Source: HGM04593 sp045578665 (GTDB lineage: Bacteria; Bacteroidota; Bacteroidia; Bacteroidales; Bacteroidaceae). Taken from it: DNA of 11,584 nt. The position numbers and the translations under genes are program-made. Position 1 is the stretch's first letter. Every line of letters begins with the position of its first letter. Of this stretch, positions 6,809 through 11,584 are shown piece by piece. A model generated the notes under the pieces. It had not been told where the DNA came from. It saw only the letters and a program-made list of their open reading frames with translations, and made no database searches. The stretch covers positions 1 to 11,584 of the forward strand of contig JAZNKR010000101.1 in NCBI GenBank assembly GCA_045578665.1, read 5' to 3'.

Positions 6809-7210
6809 ATGACACTGAAACGTTTCGGAGTATCGCTCGAAGATGAGCTTCTCGAATCTCTTGATAAATATGTAGAAAAAAACGGATTCAGCAACCGTTC
6901 ACAGGCAATACGTTTTCTGATAGAGAAGAACGTTGCCGAGGAGAAGTGGATGTGCAACCACACCGTTGCCGGCACCATAGTGATAATGTACGACAAGGAG
7001 CGCAAGGATATAACCTCACGCATAGCAGACATTGAACAGGAACATCAGGAGTTGATACTGTCGTCGTCGCATTATTTCATCAACAGCAATTTCTGTCTGC
7101 ACATAGCAACAGTGATGGGCGAAGCTTTCCGCCTGACAGAACTGTCGGACAGGCTCATTGCCGTCAAGGGCATAAAGCATGGAAAGCTGGTGATGAGCAG
7201 GGCAGAGTAG
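6809..7210 (+). CDS. nikR: NikR-like ribbon-helix-helix metal-responsive regulator
   Basis: This 133-residue protein has the NikR layout: an N-terminal ribbon-helix-helix DNA-binding domain (about 1-45; LKRFGVSLEDELLESLDKYV, then NRSQAIRFLI) followed by an ACT-like metal-sensing domain (about 53-130). In E. coli NikR the high-affinity nickel site uses His76, His87, His89 and Cys95. An ungapped alignment by eye anchored on His88 and Cys96 keeps two ligands but places Gln77 and Phe90 at the other two. The family assignment is good; nickel response is doubtful. No nickel transporter or nickel enzyme lies next to it. The small element just upstream lies where its promoter or leader would be. It is followed 16 bp later by recO. 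Confidence 0.8.
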   Translation: MTLKRFGVSLEDELLESLDKYVEKNGFSNRSQAIRFLIEKNVAEEKWMCNHTVAGTIVIMYDKERKDITSRIADIEQEHQELILSSSHYFINSNFCLHIATVMGEAFRLTELSDRLIAVKGIKHGKLVMSRAE

Positions 7211-7211
7211 C

Positions 7212-7219
7212 GGGGAGGA
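7212..7219 (+). promoter_or_regulatory. Shine-Dalgarno site for recO
   Basis: GGGGAGGA lies 7 bp before the recO ATG at 7227. It is a strong match to the anti-SD sequence in a genome where most starts in this window lack one, and it fixes the start. Confidence 0.6.
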
Positions 7220-7226
7220 ATCGATT

Positions 7227-7952
7227 ATGGTTGAGAAGTTCAAAGGCATTGTGCTGCGCACACTCAAATACAGCGACAATCTGATGATTGCCGACATTTT
7301 TACCGAAAGCAGGGGGAGAGTCTCTTTTCTGCTCCCTGTTACACGCAGCAGAAATTCCAAAGTGAAGAGTGTGCTTTTCCAACCGCTGTCGATACTCCAT
7401 TTCCAGGCGAACTACAAGCATGGAGGAGCCATGAGCCGCCTCTCAGAGGCTGTTCCGGCATGTATGTACCGCACCATCCAGTGCGACCCCTGCAAGTCGG
7501 CAATAGCACTCTACATAGCCGAATTTCTCACACGCGCCCTGCACGAGGAGAGCGACAATGCTGCTGTATTTGAATTTATAGAAGAGTCGTTGATGTGGCT
7601 CGACGAAGCAGAGGAGAGGTATGCCAATTTTCATCTGCTCTTTCTCATGCGCCTCACACGCTATTTAGGAATATCTCCCAACCTCGAAGCCGGGCACCGG
7701 GCACACTACTTCGACCTTGAGGCGGGATGCTTCGTAGGAGTGCAGCCTATGCACCCCAACTTTCTTACGGCAACGCAAGCAGCAGACTTTTTCTCGCTCA
7801 TGGCGCATGACTACGATGGAGTATCACAGGTATCTATGAACAGAAACCTGCGCAACGAATATCTGAGTGTGATACAGAATTACTATCGGTTGCATATTCC
7901 CGATTTTCCCGAACTGAAGTCGGCAGAGGTGCTGAAGGAATTATTTATTTAG
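7227..7952 (+). CDS. recO: DNA repair protein RecO
   Basis: This 241-residue cytosolic recombination mediator, with RecF/RecR, helps load RecA on SSB-coated single-stranded DNA. The N-terminal OB fold is recognisable from KFKGIVLRTLKYSDNLMIAD and the strand pattern through LSILHF (about 1-80). The helical C-terminal domain follows, with YIAEFLTRAL and LGISPNL, and ends in the family-like YFDLEAGCF segment (about 162-170). I see no four-cysteine zinc cluster, as in E. coli RecO. The length is typical. The start is supported by a strong ribosome-binding site. It is the last gene of the rightward cluster and converges on the methyltransferase gene with 5 bp between stops. Confidence 0.9.
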   Translation: MVEKFKGIVLRTLKYSDNLMIADIFTESRGRVSFLLPVTRSRNSKVKSVLFQPLSILHFQANYKHGGAMSRLSEAVPACMYRTIQCDPCKSAIALYIAEFLTRALHEESDNAAVFEFIEESLMWLDEAEERYANFHLLFLMRLTRYLGISPNLEAGHRAHYFDLEAGCFVGVQPMHPNFLTATQAADFFSLMAHDYDGVSQVSMNRNLRNEYLSVIQNYYRLHIPDFPELKSAEVLKELFI

Positions 7953-7957
7953 AGAGA

Positions 7958-8497
7958 CTATCTCTTCACCCATCCGAGTTTGCAGGCAAATTCCCAGATG
8001 ACCATTCCTGCCGTCACAGAGACATTGAGCGAATGTTTGGTACCGAATTGGGGTATCTCTATGGAACCGTCGCAGGCATCGACCGCCTGCTGTTCTACAC
8101 CCTTTACCTCATTGCCCAGAATAACAGCATATTTGCGTCCATCCTCTGCTCTGAAATCCTGAAGGGGAATACTCCCCTCAACCTGTTCTATTGCGTATAT
8201 TACATATCCCGCCTCGGATAGTTCGCGGACAGCATCCATAGTATCCTTATAATATTTCCACGACACAACATCCTCGGCACCGAGCGCAGTCTTGTGAATC
8301 TCTGCCTGAGGAGGTGTTGCAGTAATCCCGCACAACAGCACCTGCTCTACGCGGAATGCGTCGGAGGTGCGGAAAATGGAGCCGACATTGTGCAGGCTGC
8401 GCACATTGTCGACAACAACCGTCAAGGGAAGCTTATCGGACGCGATGAATTCATCGCGTCCGATACGTCCCATATCTATAACTGATTTCTTTTTCAT
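7958..8497 (-). CDS. TrmH/SpoU-family (SPOUT) RNA 2'-O-methyltransferase
   Basis: This 179-residue protein has the three SPOUT motifs of the TrmH family. Motif 1 is DNVRSLHNVGSIFRTSDAF, with the catalytic-type Arg43. Motif 2 is VILGNEVKGV, with Asn129-Glu130. Motif 3 is IEIPQFGTKHSLNVSVTAGM, with Ser156 and Asn158. The trefoil-knot fold would bind S-adenosylmethionine and methylate a ribose 2'-OH in tRNA or rRNA; the target nucleotide cannot be told from sequence. There is no L30e-like substrate-binding N-terminal domain, so this is a minimal single-domain enzyme. It starts 21 bp after the CoA-transferase stop and is likely the last gene of that operon. Codons 12-22 lie within a perfect 32-bp palindrome. 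Confidence 0.9.
   Translation of the reverse strand: MKKKSVIDMGRIGRDEFIASDKLPLTVVVDNVRSLHNVGSIFRTSDAFRVEQVLLCGITATPPQAEIHKTALGAEDVVSWKYYKDTMDAVRELSEAGYVIYAIEQVEGSIPLQDFRAEDGRKYAVILGNEVKGVEQQAVDACDGSIEIPQFGTKHSLNVSVTAGMVIWEFACKLGWVKR
8434..8465. repeat. Perfect 32-bp palindrome inside the methyltransferase gene
   Basis: The half-site TATCGGACGCGATGAA (8434-8449) is followed without spacer by its exact reverse complement (8450-8465), centred on GAATTC. It lies 33-64 nt into the minus-strand coding sequence and encodes the RIGRDEFIASDK region. In mRNA it could form a hairpin with almost no loop; in DNA it could be a symmetric protein site or cruciform. A function is not established. Confidence 0.85.
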
Positions 8498-8518
8498 CGG
8501 CAGGGTGGAGATTCTCTA

Positions 8519-10006
8519 TCAGATGAACTTGGAGTAGTCGGTGAGGCGCATGTCTCCCTCGCGCTCAAATGTGGTGTGCAGTGCAAGGGCGGCAGCCACA
8601 TTGTGGCTGATGTGTGCCTTTTTGCTTATCTTCAGATAGTCCCAAAGGAGATTGCGGTAGTCGGGGTGCGCACAGTTCTCGATAAGGGTCTTTGCTCTTT
8701 CGTCGGGACCTTTGCCGCGCAGATCGGCTACACCATATTCGGTTACGACAATTCTCACGTCGTGCTCCGAGTGGTCGGCATGTGCCACCATAGGAACAAT
8801 GGCGCTTATCTTGCCATCCTTCAGTGTAGAAGGACAGGTGAAGATGGAAATATATGCGTTGCGTGCAAAGTCGCCCGAACCGCCGATACCGTTCATGAGT
8901 CTTGTTCCTCCGATGTGCGACGAGTTCACACAACCGTAGAGGTCTACCTCGATGGCTGTGTTTATGGCTATCACACCAAGACGGCGTATCACTTCGGGGC
9001 TGTTTGATATTTCAGAGGGGCGGAGCACCAGTTTGTCGCGGAAGAAGTCGAGATTGTTGTAGACACGCTGCAATCCCTCCTGGCTGAGAGAGAGCGAGCA
9101 GGTGCTACCCGATTTTACTCTTCCGAGCTCCATGAGGTCGATTACAGTGTCCTGCAACACCTCGGAATAGAGATCGAGGGGAGGAATCTCTGTGCTTGTC
9201 TCCAGTGCCTTGAGCACTGCATTTGCCACATTGCCGATGCCGCTCTGAAGGGGAAGGCCTACTGAAGGGATTATACCGCGCTTGATATCGTTTGCGAGGA
9301 AGTTTGCAACATTCTCACCTATGCGGCGGGTAACGTCGTCGAGCTCCTTGAAGACAACAGGTTCGTTGGGGAGATTGACCTCCACGATACCTATAACCTT
9401 CTTAGGGTCTACCTGCACATAAGGCTTACCTATTCTGTCAGATGCCTTGTAGATGGGTATTTCGCGGCGGTAGGGGGGTGTCTCAGGCTCGTAAACATCG
9501 TGCAGTCCCTCTGTGTGGTGGAAGGTGTTACGCTCGATGATTATCTTGTCGGCAAGATTGGCTACTGTCTGTCCAATGCCGCCGGCTGTAGTCAGGTAGA
9601 CCTTTCCGTCGGGAGTAATGTCTATCGCCTCGAGGATGGCAATGTTTACCTTACCCATAAAGCCATAACGCAAGTCCTGAGCCATGAGAGAGAGATGAAG
9701 GTCGGTGTAGGTGAGCTCCTTGTTGTTTACGGCTGTTCTCACAGTGGGGTTGGACAGGAAGGGTGCTCTAAAGTTGAGTGCGTTGGCGCGTGTGAGTGCT
9801 CCGTCGATGGCATCGCCTGTAGATGCTCCTGTGTAGAGGTTGATCTTGAAAGGCTTGCCTGCTGCATGCAGTTCCTCGGCACGCTTGGCTACCTCGGGCA
9901 GTACTGTCTTGGGAGTACCGGAAAGGGTAAATCCGCTTATACCTACTCCATCGCCATCGTTTATGTATGTTGCAGCCTCTGCTGCGGTAATTATGCGATA
10001 GTTCAT
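8519..10006 (-). CDS. Succinyl-CoA:acetate CoA-transferase / acetyl-CoA hydrolase family
   Basis: This 495-residue class I CoA-transferase is of the AarC/Cat1/ScpC type. It moves CoA between succinate and acetate (or propionate) in the cytosol, a natural step in succinate/propionate/acetate fermentation and, in Bacteroidota, in acetate formation from acetyl-CoA. The attacking glutamate is probably Glu282 in DLYSEVLQDTVIDL, equivalent to Glu294 of Acetobacter AarC. The oxyanion/CoA-binding loops QSGIGNVANAV (254-264) and GIGGSGDFARNA are present, as is the N-terminal GISGFTLSGTPKTVLP typical of the family. The length matches the family and no key residue is missing. It lies 19 bp after the small membrane-protein gene and 21 bp before the methyltransferase gene, pointing to a common transcript with the thioesterase. 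Substrate preference between succinate and propionate cannot be fixed from sequence alone. Confidence 0.92.
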   Translation of the reverse strand: MNYRIITAAEAATYINDGDGVGISGFTLSGTPKTVLPEVAKRAEELHAAGKPFKINLYTGASTGDAIDGALTRANALNFRAPFLSNPTVRTAVNNKELTYTDLHLSLMAQDLRYGFMGKVNIAILEAIDITPDGKVYLTTAGGIGQTVANLADKIIIERNTFHHTEGLHDVYEPETPPYRREIPIYKASDRIGKPYVQVDPKKVIGIVEVNLPNEPVVFKELDDVTRRIGENVANFLANDIKRGIIPSVGLPLQSGIGNVANAVLKALETSTEIPPLDLYSEVLQDTVIDLMELGRVKSGSTCSLSLSQEGLQRVYNNLDFFRDKLVLRPSEISNSPEVIRRLGVIAINTAIEVDLYGCVNSSHIGGTRLMNGIGGSGDFARNAYISIFTCPSTLKDGKISAIVPMVAHADHSEHDVRIVVTEYGVADLRGKGPDERAKTLIENCAHPDYRNLLWDYLKISKKAHISHNVAAALALHTTFEREGDMRLTDYSKFI

Positions 10007-10025
10007 TGTGTCTTTATGTTTTGTG

Positions 10026-10400
10026 TTAATATTTTCTGTTAAAAATTTCGGAGTATATGAATGCTCTTTTTGCTTCCGACTTGTTCTTCATGCTGATGAG
10101 TCTCTCTTTTTTCTCCTCCTCTTTGTGAGCAGGTGCAGGAGTCTCTATTTTGACTTCACGCTTGGGTGCAACTTTTTTTTGTTGTTTCGGTTGCTCGAAA
10201 TAATTAAATGCAGCGCCACCGGGTTGCTCATAGTTTATCTGGGGAAATTCCTCTGAATCGACAGTAGGAAACTCCTCGGTAAGTACCTCTTGAGGTCCTT
10301 GTGAAGCCTCCTTTTTCATTTTAGCTGCATTGCGAGCATATGATATTCCCATCATTACAAAAAAGAAAGCCACGGGCCAAAATTCCTCTATAAAATCCAT
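10026..10400 (-). CDS. Small membrane-anchored protein of unknown function
   Basis: I do not recognise a named family for this 124-residue protein. Residues about 7-22 (FWPVAFFFVMMGISYA) form one hydrophobic segment, followed by positively charged RNAAKMKK, so the bulk of the protein should face the cytoplasm. The middle (about 30-95) is acidic then rich in Pro, Gln, Lys and Glu and looks disordered. The tail after about residue 108 (SEAKRAFIYSEIFNRKY) is compact and looks conserved, a candidate short docking motif. It lies between the thioesterase (29 bp upstream) and CoA-transferase (19 bp downstream) genes on the same strand and could tether or organise something related to acyl-CoA metabolism. 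That is inference from position only. Confidence 0.75.
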   Translation of the reverse strand: MDFIEEFWPVAFFFVMMGISYARNAAKMKKEASQGPQEVLTEEFPTVDSEEFPQINYEQPGGAAFNYFEQPKQQKKVAPKREVKIETPAPAHKEEEKKERLISMKNKSEAKRAFIYSEIFNRKY

Positions 10401-10429
10401 AGTACAAGAAATTACTTATTGCTACAACA

Positions 10430-10837
10430 CTACAAATAATCTTTGAATACTTCGTCGAACAGTTCGCCACGTGTGAGTCGTCCGTTCTGCACACAGATTG
10501 TCTCTACACAACCCTTTGTACACAACTTGCCGTCGGAGAGACGATAGATATCCTGAAGGAAGAGTATCTTTGCACCTTGTCGCTTGAGGTTGATGCCGAC
10601 AAAGAATCTATCACCGCTGATGAGCGGAAGTTTATACTCTATTGTTATCTTTGCTACCATTGCATCGATACCGTTGTCGTGCAGACGACCGAAATTCTCG
10701 CCGAGGGATTCAAGGAATTCATGTCGCGCATGCTCCATGTAATGCTGATAATTGGCGTTGTTTACAATTCCTTGAAGATCGCACTCATAGTCGCGCACCT
10801 TCATATCGAGACAATAAATATATTTTTCTCTGCTCAT
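10430..10837 (-). CDS. Acyl-CoA thioesterase, 4HBT hotdog fold
   Basis: This 135-residue hotdog-fold protein is of the 4-hydroxybenzoyl-CoA thioesterase/YbgC type, which hydrolyses acyl-CoA thioesters in the cytosol. The motif VRDYECDLQGIVNNANYQHYMEHAR (about 14-38) carries the catalytic-type Asp20 followed by G-x-V-x-x-x-x-Y, as in the family, and the helix starting at NYQHYMEH is characteristic. The later strands (IEYKLPLISGDRFFV, then ILFLQDIYR and KGCVETICV) complete the fold. It is the first gene of a leftward run that includes a CoA-transferase, so a role in short-chain acyl-CoA turnover is plausible; the substrate is unknown. Upstream lies a long AT-rich region that should contain its promoter, but I could not identify one convincingly. 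Confidence 0.88.
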   Translation of the reverse strand: MSREKYIYCLDMKVRDYECDLQGIVNNANYQHYMEHARHEFLESLGENFGRLHDNGIDAMVAKITIEYKLPLISGDRFFVGINLKRQGAKILFLQDIYRLSDGKLCTKGCVETICVQNGRLTRGELFDEVFKDYL

Positions 10838-11112
10838 AATTTATACCTATAATATAAAAAGGCTATTGTTCAGATTGCGAAGATAATAAGAAAATACGTA
10901 AAAACGTCAGAATGGGTAACTTATTTGAAACCGCATAAAAATAGCAAATACTGATGATAACTATGTTAATAGAAATTATATATTCTTATTAATCAATGTA
11001 TTAACTATATAAATACTTTATTTACAAACTGTTGAAATGCGACTGTTTCAGAGAAAAGGAACCAAAAGAAAACTTCTATCTGCACGGAAACCGGACTTAT
11101 ATTAACAAAACA

Positions 11113-11165
11113 TGTTGAAAACCGTGGAAAAACCATTGAAAAGCTATTTGATAACCTTTTGATAA
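11113..11165. promoter_or_regulatory. Phased series of DnaA-box-like nonamers
   Basis: Five related nonamers begin at 11113, 11123, 11134, 11146 and 11157: TGTTGAAAA, CGTGGAAAA, CATTGAAAA, ATTTGATAA, TTTTGATAA. All are in the orientation of the complement of the DnaA box (TGTGGATAA), with 2 to 4 mismatches. The spacing of 10-12 bp places them on one helical face. Confidence 0.4.
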
Positions 11166-11283
11166 GATGACAATAAAAAATATTAATTCCGCTTGGAAAA
11201 AGTAATTTGCCGTATATACAGACAGAGGAATCGAAAATGCAAATTGAAAACCCGCTTTTTTATAAAAATTTATTATAGGCTTT

Positions 11284-11584
11284 TCAACCGGGAAAGGAGC
11301 AAAAAGATATTGTCATTTTTTGATGAATATATTTATCAACAGGTTGTGAATAAACAGTCAATTCGTTGAACTGCATAAAAATAGATGTATAATAAAATAT
11401 AGATAACCTACAATGGAACAACAATAAAGTATTTTGGAGAAAAACAGGTGGAAACTTATCAATATTATCAACACCCATTATTGTTGTTATTTTCTTTTTC
11501 TGACTTGGTTCAGATGCCGCAATTACATATGAATCGTTATCTTCTCTTACCATAACGACCACAGGTTCTGAAACAGTTATATTT
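11284..11584 (-). CDS. C-terminal fragment of a possible secreted beta-sandwich protein (polysaccharide-lyase-like)
   Basis: The minus-strand frame is open from the window edge to TGA/TAG-type closure at 11284, and its internal ATG at 11562 is unlikely to be the start. The first visible residues, NITVSEPVVVMVREDN then SYVIAASEPSQKKK, look like a real beta-rich domain. 'xxPVxVxVRExxxxxxVxxxxPxQ' resembles the C-terminal domain of family 8 polysaccharide lyases and similar secreted enzymes of Bacteroidota. The remaining roughly 60 residues (FLQNTLLLFHCRLSIFYYTS and onward) do not look like protein and overlap AT-rich sequence with DnaA-like sites. Either the true end is nearer 11480 and an indel in the A-rich run has removed its stop, or the gene is decaying. 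The family is a guess from one short motif. Confidence 0.35.
   Translation of the reverse strand, partial: NITVSEPVVVMVREDNDSYVIAASEPSQKKKITTIMGVDNIDKFPPVFLQNTLLLFHCRLSIFYYTSIFMQFNELTVYSQPVDKYIHQKMTISFCSFPG
11333..11353. promoter_or_regulatory. Inverted pair of DnaA-box-like sites
   Basis: TTATCAACA (11333-11341) is followed after 3 bp by TGTGAATAA (11345-11353), the complement of TTATTCACA. Each differs from TTATCCACA at one position. Confidence 0.45.
11456..11473 (+). promoter_or_regulatory. Tandem DnaA-box-like sites
   Basis: TTATCAATA (11456-11464) and TTATCAACA (11465-11473) abut with no spacer. They differ from TTATCCACA at two and one positions. They fall inside the doubtful tail of the minus-strand frame at the right edge, so they could also be chance coding sequence. 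Confidence 0.3.

Larger units (their letters stand above)
10838..11480. other. AT-rich intergenic region with clustered DnaA-box-like nonamers (possible origin region)
   Basis: About 640 bp hold no convincing gene. The region is markedly AT-rich, including an almost pure A/T tract at 11255-11277. It contains several nonamers close to the DnaA box TTATCCACA in both orientations: a phased series at 11113-11165, an inverted pair at 11333-11353, and a tandem pair at 11456-11473. This combination is typical of replication origins and of DnaA-regulated regions. dnaA itself is not in the window, so origin identity is inference. Confidence 0.4.

Noticed and set aside
7951..7965. Short hairpin AGAGA/TCTCT between the recO and methyltransferase stops as a bidirectional terminator
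   Set aside because: The stem is only 5 bp with no GC-rich core and no clear T-run, so termination is not supported.
8576..10042. Plus-strand frames opposite the CoA-transferase gene
   Set aside because: The minus strand carries a complete, well-recognised CoA-transferase; the opposite frames are shadows without family features.
10878..10885. TATCTTCG on the minus strand as the thioesterase promoter -7 element
   Set aside because: One mismatch to TAnnTTTG and no -33 element at the right distance; too weak to annotate.

Overview
The window reads as a chromosomal segment of a member of the Bacteroidales (Bacteroidota). The evidence is the Bacteroides-type C-terminus of an HsdS fragment, a four-helix-bundle gene inside a type I restriction locus, a GH76 mannanase-type enzyme, a succinyl-CoA:acetate CoA-transferase, few strong Shine-Dalgarno sites, and a TAnnTTTG-type promoter element. 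I cannot resolve the genus.

Layout. (1) Positions 1-4439 are the 3' half of a type I restriction-modification locus. It holds the first codons of a leftward transposase-like gene, a 48-codon remnant of the hsdS C-terminus, a four-helix-bundle gene flanked by inverted arrays of 9-bp repeats, and a full-length hsdR. hsdM and an intact hsdS are not in the window. (2) Positions 4477-7952 are a rightward, tightly packed cluster: a YghZ-type aldo/keto reductase, a secreted GH76 glycosidase, a NikR-like regulator and recO. The reductase and GH76 genes overlap at ATGA. A small non-autonomous element (86 bp, 19-bp perfect terminal inverted repeats, 7-bp target duplication) sits between GH76 and nikR. 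Removing it on paper restores the same ATGA overlap between those two genes. (3) Positions 10837-7958 are a leftward run of four genes with gaps of about 20-30 bp: a hotdog thioesterase, a small membrane-anchored protein, a succinyl-CoA:acetate CoA-transferase and a SPOUT RNA methyltransferase. This run meets recO tail to tail with 5 bp between stops. The methyltransferase gene contains a perfect 32-bp palindrome near its 5' end. (4) Positions 10838-11584 are AT-rich and mostly non-coding. They hold several DnaA-box-like nonamers, some in a helically phased array, and at the right edge a minus-strand reading frame that looks like the C-terminal end of a secreted beta-rich protein.

How the genes fit together. 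HsdR is the translocase and nuclease subunit of a DNA restriction system whose specificity subunit appears to have been cut by a transposable element. The thioesterase and CoA-transferase both act on acyl-CoA thioesters, which fits a succinate/acetate fermenter. The reductase, GH76, nikR and recO genes have no obvious shared function but appear to be, or to have been, translationally coupled.

The observations I would follow first are the 86-bp element and its reconstructed empty site, the four-helix-bundle element with inverted 9-bp arrays, the 32-bp palindrome inside the methyltransferase gene, and the candidate DnaA-binding region.
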